Origin: DAOUKH01 sp965219875
Lineage (GTDB): Bacteria; Chloroflexota; Dehalococcoidia; SHYB01
DNA length: 64,000 nt
Assembly: GCA_965219875.1 (NCBI GenBank)
Contig: CBDCOW010000006.1
Coordinates: forward strand, 62,001-126,000
Reading direction: 5' to 3'
Both the position numbers and the translations under genes were made by a program. Shown in pieces: positions 32,672 to 41,222 of this stretch (position 1 is its first letter; the number at the start of each line of letters is the position of its first letter). The notes under the pieces are model-generated. The model ran no database searches, was not told where the DNA came from, and saw only the letters and a program-made list of their open reading frames with translations.

Positions 32672-33919
32672 CTACGCCTCCGCCACCTCCACCGAGTACT
32701 CGTTTTTCATCGGCGCGGGATTGTGACGGCCCGTCTCCGCGGGCAGCCGGACCGGGCCATGCTCGCGTGAGGGCAGCAGCGCGGTGACCCGCCCCGTGGT
32801 GGTGACTTCCCGCCGCTGGTTCTCGATCCACGCCTCGATCTCCACGTAGTGATCGGGGCCGTCGGCCCACTTCTCTACCACCTTGCCCTGCACCCACGAC
32901 GTGTCACCGTGGTAGTTGAACTTGCGCGTCTCGTCGTAGCTCTTGAAGATCCAACCGTCGTCGCCGATCCAGTTAGATATCAGGTTCAGCAGCCATTGGG
33001 TGCGCACACGGCCGTAGTCGTAGGCCCGCGCCATGCCTACGACCTTCGGGCGGTCGTTCTCCCAATGCACGCGCTGGGCGGCGTCCCACACGCCGTAGGG
33101 GTTCTTGGTGTAGAAGTTCGGCGTCTTGCGGCGGTTCAGATAACCCAGGCGCAGCGGCTTGACGTCGAACTGCCCCATGCCCTGGCCCATGTGCCAGCAG
33201 ATGATGTCGGTCGTGGTCAGCGGCCCTCGCACGATGAGGTCGAGTTCCTGCCCCTCGGCCACGTCTTCCCAGTAGCGTGGATCGGCGCCCCGGGGACGCT
33301 CGCGCTCGTACGCTTCGTCGATACGGGCGAGGTAGTCGTCGTCGTAATCGAAGAGCGGCGTTTCGAGGTTCTTCCCCCGCCTCTGCGAGGCCTGGCGCTC
33401 GACGTGGAAGAAGTAGTTCACCAGGCTGGCGGCGAGTCGCCCATGTTGATTGATGTACTCGTTGGTGTGGTGGATGAAGACGGAGCGCCCGCCCCCAAAG
33501 TCGCTGCGCTTCTCCTCCACCTTCGAGATGTAGAAGCGGCGTTCGAGACGGTCGCCGGGCACCACCGGCTCGTAGAACTCCCAGCGATTCCCTGCGTTGT
33601 AGTTCGGGACGCCGGACAACGCGCCGCGTCCGGCGTCGCGCACCTCCTTCGGGATCGGCGCGCTGCGGAAGACGCCCATCGTCTGGACGTAGGCCGGCGG
33701 GGCGATGACCCCGCCCCAGCGCGTCTTGGCGGCGTAGGCAGGATCGGTGAACAGCGGGTTGTCGTCGCCGCAGGCGTAGACCGCGTACTGGCGAATCGAG
33801 TCCTCTGCCGCCTCGTAGTTATACGGCGCCTCGCGGCGCGCCAACACGCCGATCCGATTGCGGTAGCGTTGGATGCCGTCCTCGGTGATCGTCCCCGACA
33901 TCTCGCCATCGTTGGCCAT
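32672..33919 (-). CDS. MaoC/FAS1-like double hot-dog dehydratase
   Basis: 415 aa from ATG 33919. The N-terminal hot-dog unit has YRNRIGVLARREAPYNYEAA and CGDDNPLFTDPAYAAKTRWG, resembling the MaoC GDxNPxH motif but with Phe for His. The C-terminal unit from about 215 includes LIVRGPLTTTDIICWHMGQG, RAYDYGRVRTQWLLNLISNW and FNYHGDTSWVQGKVVEKW. Members hydrate or dehydrate acyl-CoA. It is convergent with the thiolase-like/OB-fold pair and is closely similar along its whole length to the protein at 46606. Confidence 0.82.
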   Translation of the reverse strand: MANDGEMSGTITEDGIQRYRNRIGVLARREAPYNYEAAEDSIRQYAVYACGDDNPLFTDPAYAAKTRWGGVIAPPAYVQTMGVFRSAPIPKEVRDAGRGALSGVPNYNAGNRWEFYEPVVPGDRLERRFYISKVEEKRSDFGGGRSVFIHHTNEYINQHGRLAASLVNYFFHVERQASQRRGKNLETPLFDYDDDYLARIDEAYERERPRGADPRYWEDVAEGQELDLIVRGPLTTTDIICWHMGQGMGQFDVKPLRLGYLNRRKTPNFYTKNPYGVWDAAQRVHWENDRPKVVGMARAYDYGRVRTQWLLNLISNWIGDDGWIFKSYDETRKFNYHGDTSWVQGKVVEKWADGPDHYVEIEAWIENQRREVTTTGRVTALLPSREHGPVRLPAETGRHNPAPMKNEYSVEVAEA

Positions 33920-33965
33920 CGACGCCCTCCCGCCGCGGGCTCGGTTACCCCGTGCCGCGCGGCGC

Positions 33966-33971
33966 ATTATA
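33966..33971 (-). promoter_or_regulatory. -10 box (TATAAT) upstream of the MaoC-like gene
   Basis: TATAAT on the minus strand 46 bp before ATG 33919. No clear -35 hexamer. Confidence 0.4.
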
Positions 33972-34000
33972 CGGGGCGGGGGAACGCTCACGCGTCGGAA

Positions 34001-34468
34001 TCAGCGCACAGCGACCCCGAACGACGGCGCCGCCGCCCGCAGCGCCGCGTCGATGCGCCGCGCCTGACGGGCCGTATCGTCCGCGTCGGCCTCGATGAAG
34101 GCCTCCTCGATGGCCAGCACCGCCTCGCACAGCGGTCTGGAGAGCTCCGGCGCCTCACCGCGCAGCGTGGCGTCGACGGTGTGGGTGAAGGCGTGGACGC
34201 CGCCGGCGAAGAACGCCTCGTCCGCGGCGCGCAGGTCGCCGGCCTCGGCGGCCTCCACCACCCGCGCCAGGGAGCTCGCGGCGTGCGCGAATCCCTCCCT
34301 GTCCAGCTCGACCTCGACGAGCAGCGGGAGTGGGCGCCCGCAGTCCTGGCCCTGCCCCCCATCCGAGTCCCGCCCGAACAGGATCAGGACGAGCACCAGC
34401 ACGAGGGCCACGGCGCCAACCGCCGCGCCCGCCCAGCTCTGCCTCCGTCCCATGCCGCGCTTAGCCAT
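34001..34468 (-). CDS. Membrane-anchored protein of unknown function in the copper cluster
   Basis: 155 aa from ATG 34468, which lies inside the 3' end of the CopCD-like gene (8 bp overlap), so it is probably translationally coupled. A basic N-terminus is followed by one strongly hydrophobic segment (AGAAVGAVALVLVLVLILFG). The rest is a helical, acidic domain exported to the outside, with two cysteines (QDCGRP and RPLCEAV) that could pair. I recognise no family. Its coupling suggests a role with the CopCD/cytochrome protein. Confidence 0.6.
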   Translation of the reverse strand: MAKRGMGRRQSWAGAAVGAVALVLVLVLILFGRDSDGGQGQDCGRPLPLLVEVELDREGFAHAASSLARVVEAAEAGDLRAADEAFFAGGVHAFTHTVDATLRGEAPELSRPLCEAVLAIEEAFIEADADDTARQARRIDAALRAAAPSFGVAVR

Positions 34469-36776
34469 CGCCGTCCGCCCCCTGCGCCTCGATACCATAC
34501 CGCGACTGGAGGTAATTCAAGACGTTCCAGCGGTCCTCCTCGCTGACACGGTCGGCGAAGGCCGGCATCGCCGATCCAAAACCGTTGGACATCACTAGGA
34601 AGAAGAACCTATCGGAATGGAACGGGATATGGATGCGGAAGTCCGAGGGCGGGATCGAGAGACCCGAGGCCGCGGGGCCGTCGCCACGACCGTCGTCGCC
34701 GTGGCAGAGGGCGCACTCGCGGAAGTAGACCGCCCGCCCCGCCGCGATTGAGCCCGCCGTCGCCTCGACGGGGTTCTCGCCGATGGGCCGTTCGCCGAAG
34801 TCCAGCAGGCCCACGACGGCTAAGACGACGAGGCCCGCCCCCAACGTCACCGCCGCCGACTGCGCCACGCGCAACGGCCCCCGCGCCGGCTCCGACAGCC
34901 CCGGCCACCGGCTCACCCCGAGCCACAACACGAGGCCGACGAGTAGGACGCCCGACGCGGCGACCGCGGCCCAGCTTCCCGCCGTCAGCGGCAGCGCCAT
35001 GCTGTCCGTGGAGGCGCCCACCGCGCCGGCGACGGGCACGGCGAAGAAGGCCGATACGTCATCCTCGCCGCGGCGGCGCAGATTGGCCTCGACCTCCCAA
35101 TCGCCGGGCTGGGTGAAGAACGCCCCCACCGCGCGGAAGAAGTTGGGCGCCTCACGCTCTGCGATGACCTGCGACGGCCCCAAGCTGGGGTCGGGCGGCT
35201 TGAAGCGCAGCCGCACCCGTAGAATGTCGGACAGGTCCTCGCCCGGCGGCGGAAAGACAAAGACCTGGAACGAGTTCGTCCCCACCGCGTTGGGCGCAAT
35301 GCTGACGTTGACCGAAAGATCCCCGGCGGGCCGCGTCTCCTCGTAGCCCACGACGGCCTCGGCGCCGGCCTCAGTGAAGGCGGCGGACTCGGCCTCCTGT
35401 CGCGCGGTGGGGAATTGCACCAACACCGCCACGACCGCCACGACGGCGGCGATGATCGCCAACTCGACGGCGGCAAGCCTGCCGAGTCGGCGCAGCGCGA
35501 CGGCGGTCTCGGCGCCCGCCCTCCCTGCCGCCGCCAGCGCCGCCGGCCCGAGAACCGTCGCGTTAAGCGCCGCGATGGCGAGCAGCGGCGCCAACAGTGC
35601 CAACTTGGCGAGCAGGGTGACGCCGTAGCCGGTATCGACGAGGCCGCGCAGGGAGTCGACCTCCACGAAAGCGCTGAAGACCCCCGTGGCGAGGAGCACG
35701 AGCACGGCAGCCGCGGCAACCGCCGAGAAGCGCCCCAAATGCGCCGCCGCGAGTGCGGCCCGCTCCCCATCGGAAAGCCTCCCCGACCAACGGACAACGA
35801 GGACGAGTTGGACCAGCATCCCCGCCCACACCGCCGCGGCGGCGAGGTGGATGAAGTCGGCGGCCACGGCCCAGAACGACCCATCGACCGAGGCCCCATG
35901 GCTGATAGCCGCGAGCAGGAAGAGGCAACCCAGCCCGGCGGCGAGGACCAAGACCTCCGCCCCCCGCGCCAAGCCGCCGCGCCCCGCGCGGCGCAGCGCA
36001 TACGCCCCCGCGACGGCGGCTCCCGCGACGCCCGCCGCGAGCTCTCGCTGCCACCACCGCGCCCCCCACGCCGTGTCCAGGGCGTCGCCCACCCTGGAGA
36101 GGCCGCCGATCTGCGCGGCCTGGACGAAGAGCTCGGCCGCGCCCGCGGCGAGTAATGCGGCGGCGCTCAGTCCAACGGTGAGATAGACCGGCCGGCGCGC
36201 GCCTCCAGGGCCTCCTCCCATCGCGGGGGTCACGATCAACCCGTAGAACATGCCGCCCACCAGCACGAACGCCGCCAAGTAGACTGCCCACTTCACAGCC
36301 ACGGGTCCGGCGGTAGGCGTGCCCCCCGACTCGCCGATGCCGGCGAACCTTGGTCCGGCGGGCTCGCTCCCGTCCGGCGCCAAAAGCGTGAACGGGAACG
36401 AACCCCGCAGCAGGTGCCCGTCGAGGTCGGAGAGCGTCTGCCAGGCCACGACGTAGTAGCCCGGCTCGAGGCCGGACCGCAGGCCGACCCACATCTCGCG
36501 GTCGTTCTCCTGGCTGAAGTGGGTCGGCCCCTCGTCGACGCGCTCGCCGAGGCCGTCGAGCACCTCGATGAACGAGAGGTCAGCGTTCAGGGGCTCGGTA
36601 AAGACGGCGGTGACGCGCGCCGGCGCATCGAGCAGCCGCGCGTCGGTGCCGGGGTCCGACCGTGTCGGCAGCGCGTGCGCCGACGCCGTGGACGGCGCCA
36701 AGGCACCGGCGGCGGCCAACAGGAACAAGACCGCGGCCAGCGCGGCCACGACTGCGGCGCCCTGCGCTCTCGCCAT
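34461..36776 (-). CDS. CopC-CopD copper protein fused to a C-terminal c-type cytochrome domain
   Basis: 771 aa. A signal peptide is followed by a CopC domain beginning at AHALPTRSDPGTDARLLDAP (about 33-130), where the N-terminal His is a copper ligand in CopC, with HFSQENDREMW and DLDGHLLRG further on. Then comes a CopD-like membrane region with about eight spans (about 155-460), and an exported YtkA/FixH-like beta domain. A further span near 605-630 leads to a cytochrome c domain with CALCHGDDGRGDG near 690 and the axial Met in SNGFGSAMPAFADRV. This suggests copper uptake linked to electron transfer at the outer face of the membrane. Confidence 0.85.
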   Translation of the reverse strand: MARAQGAAVVAALAAVLFLLAAAGALAPSTASAHALPTRSDPGTDARLLDAPARVTAVFTEPLNADLSFIEVLDGLGERVDEGPTHFSQENDREMWVGLRSGLEPGYYVVAWQTLSDLDGHLLRGSFPFTLLAPDGSEPAGPRFAGIGESGGTPTAGPVAVKWAVYLAAFVLVGGMFYGLIVTPAMGGGPGGARRPVYLTVGLSAAALLAAGAAELFVQAAQIGGLSRVGDALDTAWGARWWQRELAAGVAGAAVAGAYALRRAGRGGLARGAEVLVLAAGLGCLFLLAAISHGASVDGSFWAVAADFIHLAAAAVWAGMLVQLVLVVRWSGRLSDGERAALAAAHLGRFSAVAAAAVLVLLATGVFSAFVEVDSLRGLVDTGYGVTLLAKLALLAPLLAIAALNATVLGPAALAAAGRAGAETAVALRRLGRLAAVELAIIAAVVAVVAVLVQFPTARQEAESAAFTEAGAEAVVGYEETRPAGDLSVNVSIAPNAVGTNSFQVFVFPPPGEDLSDILRVRLRFKPPDPSLGPSQVIAEREAPNFFRAVGAFFTQPGDWEVEANLRRRGEDDVSAFFAVPVAGAVGASTDSMALPLTAGSWAAVAASGVLLVGLVLWLGVSRWPGLSEPARGPLRVAQSAAVTLGAGLVVLAVVGLLDFGERPIGENPVEATAGSIAAGRAVYFRECALCHGDDGRGDGPAASGLSIPPSDFRIHIPFHSDRFFFLVMSNGFGSAMPAFADRVSEEDRWNVLNYLQSRYGIEAQGADGDG

Positions 36777-36785
36777 CGCCGTCTC

Positions 36786-37358
36786 CTACCGTCCGGCGCG
36801 CCGGACGGCGAACATGGCGGCGGCGCCAACAATCCCGCCAACCATCGCCCCCACCAAGGCGATCAACCACGCCGGCTGGCCACCGTCATCGTCGGACGCC
36901 GACGGCGGCGCGGGCGGCGCAGTCGGTGGCACGGTGGGTGAAGGCGTCAGGACGATCTCGGATGCGGTATCCGGGCCCTCTCCCACGTAGAAGTGGAAGG
37001 CGCCCCGCGCCTCCTCGTCGTCTTCATCCGACAAGGTGTGCCAGATGACCGTGTACCGCCCATTGGGCAGCGACGGCGGCAGCGCCGCGTAGACATGCGT
37101 GCGGTCGTCGTCGTCCAGCACGGAGGGATCGCTCAGGACGTCGCCGGCGAAGTTGACCACCTCCAGCGTGGGGAGGCCGCCGGCCCGCCGAAGCTCCTGC
37201 GAGAACCACACATCCACCCTCGGCGGCGACTCGGCCAGCACCGCGCCGTCGGCGGGCTCGGACCGCTCGTAGCCCGCATGGGCCTCGACCGAGGCGGCCG
37301 CGAGGGCCGCCCCCGCCAAGGCCAACGCAAGCAACACCGCCCCGCCCAGCCGTCGCAT
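36786..37358 (-). CDS. CopC domain protein with C-terminal membrane anchor
   Basis: 190 aa from ATG 37358; the longer upstream frame is a His/Asp-repeat shadow. Signal peptide to about 27, then AHAGYERSEPADGAVLAESP, PPRVDVWFSQELRRAGGLPT and GRYTVIWHTLSDEDDEEARG, the CopC beta-barrel. After a Pro/Thr linker a membrane helix (AWLIALVGAMVGGIVGAAAM) ends in RRAGR. It would hold or pass copper outside the cell to the adjacent CopCD protein, encoded 9 bp downstream. Confidence 0.85.
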   Translation of the reverse strand: MRRLGGAVLLALALAGAALAAASVEAHAGYERSEPADGAVLAESPPRVDVWFSQELRRAGGLPTLEVVNFAGDVLSDPSVLDDDDRTHVYAALPPSLPNGRYTVIWHTLSDEDDEEARGAFHFYVGEGPDTASEIVLTPSPTVPPTAPPAPPSASDDDGGQPAWLIALVGAMVGGIVGAAAMFAVRRAGR

Positions 37359-37374
37359 CGCCGTTGCGCCGCCC

Positions 37375-37962
37375 CTATTCGTGATGGTCGTCATTATCGT
37401 CCTCGCCATGGTCGTCATCATCATCGTCACGGTCATCGTCGTCATCGTCGTCGCCGCCGTGGTAACCCTTCGGCTCGCCGCCGTCCATCAGGGCATTGAC
37501 GTCCGACTCCAGAGTATGGAAGCGGTCGTGGGCCTCCGTGGCCGCGGTCTTGAGGGCGGCGAGATCCTCGGCCTCGAACGCCGCCTCGGCGTCCTCGATC
37601 GCCGCCACCAGCCCGTCGGCGCCGGACTGCAGCGCGTGCGGCCAGACCGCGGCCCGCGTCACGCGGCGAGCGTTGCGCAGCGTAGACAGAAACTCACGGT
37701 CCACTTCCTTATAGCCCTGGACCGTTACGTCGACGTGGTGAAACTCTACCTGATCCAGCACGCCCATTGCCGCGATCATGTTGGCGGTGCGAAGGGTCTC
37801 GTCGAGACCCTCCAAGGCCGCCCTCGACGAGGCGGTCTCGGCCTCGATGGCCGCTACTCTCTCTTCGAGGCCGTCCCTATCGCCGCCGCACGCCGACAAA
37901 GCCACCATGGCGGCGACGCCCATGGCAAGCGCCATCACGCGAAGGCTCATACGAATCTCCAT
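37375..37962 (-). CDS. Lipoprotein with Asp/His-rich C-terminal tail
   Basis: 195 aa from ATG 37962 (GGAGAGGAGAGC upstream). Signal segment with lipobox VALSAC at about residue 25. The middle is helical (EERVAAIEAETASSRAALEG). The last 30 residues are almost only Asp, His and Glu (YHGGDDDDDDDRDDDDDDHG). No family recognised. Because the next two genes downstream are CopC and CopCD, the tail may bind metal ions at the cell surface; that is inference. Confidence 0.65.
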   Translation of the reverse strand: MEIRMSLRVMALAMGVAAMVALSACGGDRDGLEERVAAIEAETASSRAALEGLDETLRTANMIAAMGVLDQVEFHHVDVTVQGYKEVDREFLSTLRNARRVTRAAVWPHALQSGADGLVAAIEDAEAAFEAEDLAALKTAATEAHDRFHTLESDVNALMDGGEPKGYHGGDDDDDDDRDDDDDDHGEDDNDDHHE

Positions 37963-38059
37963 GCTCTCCTCTCCTGACTAGGAGCTGCACCCCCCGACGT
38001 GGCGCGCCCCTGGACGAGGCCGCTCCTCCGGCTAAGCCGCAGACGTAAAACGAATGGGG

Positions 38060-38503
38060 CTAGCGGAGAGGCCGGGGCGGAGGCGTGGGAGGCGCGGCGG
38101 CGGGCCCGTCGTAGACGAGGCCGCCCGCCGGAAGCGGAAGAAGCGGCGGCGGCGCCAGGGCCGGAGGCGAAGGCGGGGCCGCCGCGGGGGTGAGGGTCAG
38201 ACCACCGGCGAGCACGTCGGGGGCATACTCCACGAGCACCGGGCCGGACACGGCGGGTGAGCGCTCGCCCATCTCTTTATGCGTTCCAAGGCCTCCGGAG
38301 ACGTGCGAACGCGTGAAGTCGTGGACGTGGCCCACCTCGATGGTTCCGACATGCCCATGGCCCGGGATGCGCTCGGCGAAACGCCCATCGAGCGACATGC
38401 CCAGCACCGGCGTGATCAAGGCTACGAGCAACAGGGCCGCCGCGAACGGCAGCAGACGCTCGCCGCCTAAGCCATCCAGAAGCGCCGTGCTCGTTGCGAC
38501 CAA
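38060..38503 (-). CDS. Membrane-anchored His- and Pro-rich protein of unknown function
   Basis: 147 aa. One N-terminal hydrophobic segment (LLPFAAALLLVALITPVLGM), then a His-bearing stretch GHGHVGTIEVGHVHDFTRSH and a long Pro/Ala/Leu tail. No homology recognised. Its place in the copper/envelope cluster and the GHGH and GHVH pairs hint at metal binding. The Pro-rich C-terminus could be partly a compositional artefact, so the gene call is moderate. Confidence 0.45.
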   Translation of the reverse strand: MVATSTALLDGLGGERLLPFAAALLLVALITPVLGMSLDGRFAERIPGHGHVGTIEVGHVHDFTRSHVSGGLGTHKEMGERSPAVSGPVLVEYAPDVLAGGLTLTPAAAPPSPPALAPPPLLPLPAGGLVYDGPAAAPPTPPPRPLR

Positions 38504-38518
38504 GCGGACGCTCTCCCT

Positions 38519-39532
38519 CTAATTCTCTCCGCCCTCGGGTTCCTTGCGGCGGGACGAGGCGGCGATGAAGAAGCCAATGGCCAAGGACTCAACTGCGGCT
38601 GCCAACCCGATCAGCACCGCCGCTAGGTCCGAAAGTTCGGCCTCGGCGGCGGGCGGACCGCGCGATATCGTGACCGGCGGTGGGGGCGGCGACTGCGGCC
38701 GCGGTGTGGCTGTCGATGCCGGCGTCGCGGGAGGCGCGGGCGTCGGCGTCCATATTGCCAGAGGCGTTGGCGTCGCCGTAGCCGTCGCTGTCGGCTCAGG
38801 CGTCGGCGTCGCCGTCGGCTGCGGGGTTGGGGGTGCCGTCGGCTGCGGCGTCGGCGTCGCTGTCGGTTCCGGTGTCGGGGTCGCTGTCGGTTCAGGCGTC
38901 GGGGTCGCTGTCGGCTGCGGCATTGGCGTCGCCGTCGGCTCAGGCGTCGGCGTCGCTGTCGGCTGCGGCGTTGGCGTCGCCGTCGGCTCAGGCGTTGGTG
39001 TCGCGGTCGGCTCAGGTGTCGGCGTCTCTGTCGGCTCAGGTGTTGGCGTCTCTGTCGGCTCAGGCGTCGGCGTCGCCGTTGGCTCAGGCGTCGGCGTCAT
39101 CGGCAGCGGCAGTGTCTTCCACGTACCATACCGCGACCAAGCGCCCTCGCCCTCGCTATTCCTGGCCCGGATTTGCACGTCGTACACCGTGTCCGACTTC
39201 AACCCGAAGATCTCGATCCACCGCCTTGTGATGGTCGTGTCGGTCACCTGCGTCCAGACGGCGTCGGTCATCTCCTTGAACCGATAGTCGTAATCGGTAA
39301 TCGCGGGGCAGCTGTTGCTCGGCTCGAGCCAAGTGACGGTGATGGTGGTGGGACGGTCGCTATCCACTCTGGGCGTGAGCGGCCTACCCGGAACGCATGG
39401 GTTTTGCGCATCCACCGCGGGCGGGGCAAGAAAGAGCAGGACAAGCACGATGAATCCCGCCACGAGGGCGGGAAGCAACCGTCGCAATGACACCTTTGAC
39501 AGGGCCTGAAGAAACATTGTTTGCCGGAACAA
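38519..39532 (-). CDS. Exported fibronectin type III protein with Pro-Thr-Glu repeat stalk and membrane anchor
   Basis: 337 aa. Signal peptide or anchor at about 18-42, then one FN3 domain (about 50-145: PTTITVTWLEPSNSCPAITD, TVYDVQIRARNSEGEGAWSR). About 110 residues of PTPEPTAT repeats follow, and a C-terminal membrane helix (LSDLAAVLIGLAAAVESLAI) before RRKEPEGGEN. It is a cell-surface stalked adhesin-like protein, possibly membrane-held at both ends. It shares the PT-repeat style with the protein at 26275 and the lipoprotein at 50779. Confidence 0.75.
   Translation of the reverse strand: MFRQTMFLQALSKVSLRRLLPALVAGFIVLVLLFLAPPAVDAQNPCVPGRPLTPRVDSDRPTTITVTWLEPSNSCPAITDYDYRFKEMTDAVWTQVTDTTITRRWIEIFGLKSDTVYDVQIRARNSEGEGAWSRYGTWKTLPLPMTPTPEPTATPTPEPTETPTPEPTETPTPEPTATPTPEPTATPTPQPTATPTPEPTATPMPQPTATPTPEPTATPTPEPTATPTPQPTAPPTPQPTATPTPEPTATATATPTPLAIWTPTPAPPATPASTATPRPQSPPPPPVTISRGPPAAEAELSDLAAVLIGLAAAVESLAIGFFIAASSRRKEPEGGEN
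38770..39105. repeat. 24-bp tandem coding repeats (PTPEPTAT)
   Basis: Around fourteen copies of a unit such as GTCGGCTCAGGCGTCGGCGT plus CGCT within the FN3 protein gene, with small changes giving PEPTAT, PEPTET, PQPTAT. Copy number is likely to vary between strains. Confidence 0.85.
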
Positions 39533-39712
39533 AGCAGTACAGTCCTACCTTCAAGGCTACCACGGAATAATTAAGCCGTCGCCAATGAAGCTGGCGCCGC
39601 ACTCCCATCACCGCCGTTGGCGCTCATCCGCCTCAGGTCCGAAGAAGCGCGGCGGCGGTGGCCGAAGCGAACGAACGGGTGGTATGGTTGGCCTCCCTAG
39701 GAGATTGCGCCC

Positions 39713-40276
39713 ATGAACAACCAGGACAACCGGGAAGTCACCGGAGAGACCCTCTACGAAGCCCGCTTCGACCCGAAGATCGCCTCGCATGGCCAGGTGG
39801 TCCTTTCCCTGTGGTTCTTCATCACTATCGTCGGCATTCCTTTCATCCCGTTCTTACTACTCTTCAGCCTCTGGTACTACCCGGAATACCTCCGCCGCAT
39901 CTCCGCCCGTCTCACCACCCACGCAGTCGAGATACGCAAGGGCGTCTTCATGCGCAAGGAGTCCACCATCCCCCTCGACAGGATCACCGACGTCCGCCTC
40001 CACGACGGCCCGGTCATGCGTCACTACGGCCTACGTGGGCTCCGGTTGGAGACCGCCGGCCAGTCGGGCCAATATGCCAGTAGCGAGGGAGACCTCGTGG
40101 GAGTCATCGACGCGGCCGAGTTCCGCGACCTCATCCTGCGCCAGCGGCAGAAGGCCGTGAGCGGCGGGGAGACCCCGGCGGCCTCTCCCGCACCGGCCGG
40201 CGACGCTCCGGAGGTCTTGACCGATATTCGAGACATCCTCGCCAGAATCGAGGTCCAGGGCCGCCGGGACAACTGA
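39713..40276 (+). CDS. PH domain (bacterial PH, YdbS/DUF304-like) membrane protein
   Basis: 187 aa from ATG 39713. Two adjacent hydrophobic segments (VVLSLWFFITIVGIPFIPFL and LLLFSLWYYPEYL) are followed by the bPH_2 domain: ISARLTTHAVEIRKGVFMRK, STIPLDRITDVRLHDGPVMR, YGLRGLRLETAGQSG. A Pro/Ala linker leads to a short helical tail (LTDIRDILARIEVQGRRDN). Anchored in the membrane with the PH domain in the cytoplasm. Followed by a crotonase gene 22 bp downstream. Confidence 0.82.
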   Translation: MNNQDNREVTGETLYEARFDPKIASHGQVVLSLWFFITIVGIPFIPFLLLFSLWYYPEYLRRISARLTTHAVEIRKGVFMRKESTIPLDRITDVRLHDGPVMRHYGLRGLRLETAGQSGQYASSEGDLVGVIDAAEFRDLILRQRQKAVSGGETPAASPAPAGDAPEVLTDIRDILARIEVQGRRDN

Positions 40277-40298
40277 CGCCTCTCGTACAGGAGCGCCC

Positions 40299-41138
40299 AT
40301 GCCGTCCAACGAAGTCCTCGTCGAAATCCGCGACCGTGTCGCTACCATCACGCTGAACCGCCCCGACGTGCTCAACGCCGTCCACCGCGAGATGTTCGAG
40401 GAGATTAGGGCCGCGGCCCTCGACCTCGACGACGACCCGGACGTCGGCGCCATCATCCTCACCGGCGCGGGCCGCGGCTTCTGCTCCGGCGTCGACGTCA
40501 GCGGCCACGACTTTGGATCGAGCGTCGACCGGACGCCGACCATCTACGCCTACGAGGGCGGCCCCGCCGCGATCTACAACATCCGCAAGCCGACCATCGG
40601 CGCGGTCGGCGGCCCCGCCGTCGGTGTGGGCATGGGCATGGCCCTCGCCTGCGACATCCGCATCGCGTCCGAGGACGCCCGCTTCACCACCGGCCTCGCC
40701 CGCGTCGGGCTCCCCGCCGTCGACGGCCTGGGCTGGACGCTGCCCCGGCTGGTGGGTGAGGCCAAGGCCCTCGAACTCATCTACACCGCCGACATGATCG
40801 GCGCGGAGGAAGCGGAGCGCATCGGCCTGGTGAGTTATGTCACCCCGCGCGGCGAGTTGGCGAATCGCGCCTTCGACCTAGCCCGCCGCTTCGCCGAGGG
40901 GCCGCCCTTCGCCTCCTACCTCTCGAAGTTCCTCGTGCGCAAAGGCGCAAACCTCGACTTCGAGCACTACCTCCCCCACGAATACGCCGCCTCGCTCAAC
41001 AACCGCTTCTTCGCCGGCCACGACATCACCGAAGCCGCCCAGGCCCGCAAGGAAAAGCGCAAGCCGGCCTTCCGAGGCACGCCCCTCACCCCAAGAAACG
41101 CCACCACGCCACGCGGCCACGGCGAGCCTACGCGCTGA
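40299..41138 (+). CDS. Enoyl-CoA hydratase/isomerase family protein (crotonase)
   Basis: 279 aa. The crotonase core has ITLNRPDVLNAVHREMFEEI, the oxyanion-hole segments LTGAGRGFCSGVDVSG and GGPAVGVGMGMALACDIRIA, and LPAVDGLGWTLPRLVGEAKA. The two catalytic Glu residues of true enoyl-CoA hydratases are not present (Gly and Leu or Ala instead), while an Asp is present in PAVDGLGW as in isomerase-type members such as PaaG. An isomerase or other crotonase reaction is therefore more likely than simple hydration. The C-terminal 35 residues are basic. Confidence 0.85.
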   Translation: MPSNEVLVEIRDRVATITLNRPDVLNAVHREMFEEIRAAALDLDDDPDVGAIILTGAGRGFCSGVDVSGHDFGSSVDRTPTIYAYEGGPAAIYNIRKPTIGAVGGPAVGVGMGMALACDIRIASEDARFTTGLARVGLPAVDGLGWTLPRLVGEAKALELIYTADMIGAEEAERIGLVSYVTPRGELANRAFDLARRFAEGPPFASYLSKFLVRKGANLDFEHYLPHEYAASLNNRFFAGHDITEAAQARKEKRKPAFRGTPLTPRNATTPRGHGEPTR

Positions 41139-41177
41139 ACGAGGCCCTTTGCTCCTTGCGCCCAGCGGCGCTCCTCC

Positions 41178-41205
41178 CGTAGGGGCGAGTGACGACTCGC
41201 CCTCC
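41178..41205. repeat. REP-like palindrome, variant of family B
   Basis: GTAGGGGCGAGTGACGACTCG followed by CCCTCCC (cited in two parts); GGGCGAGT/ACTCGCCC pair as a hairpin. It differs from the GATTCGCGAATC form of the same repeat at 46431 and 48228. Confidence 0.5.
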
Positions 41206-41222
41206 CCTCCGGCCACTCCCCC

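Noticed and set aside
36414..36990. Plus-strand open frames opposite the CopC genes
   Set aside because: Antisense to signal peptides and CopC domains that are clearly coding; no independent support.
37359..37445. Met/Thr-rich extension of the CopC protein to 37445
   Set aside because: It is the out-of-frame reading of the Asp/His repeat at the end of the neighbouring lipoprotein gene.
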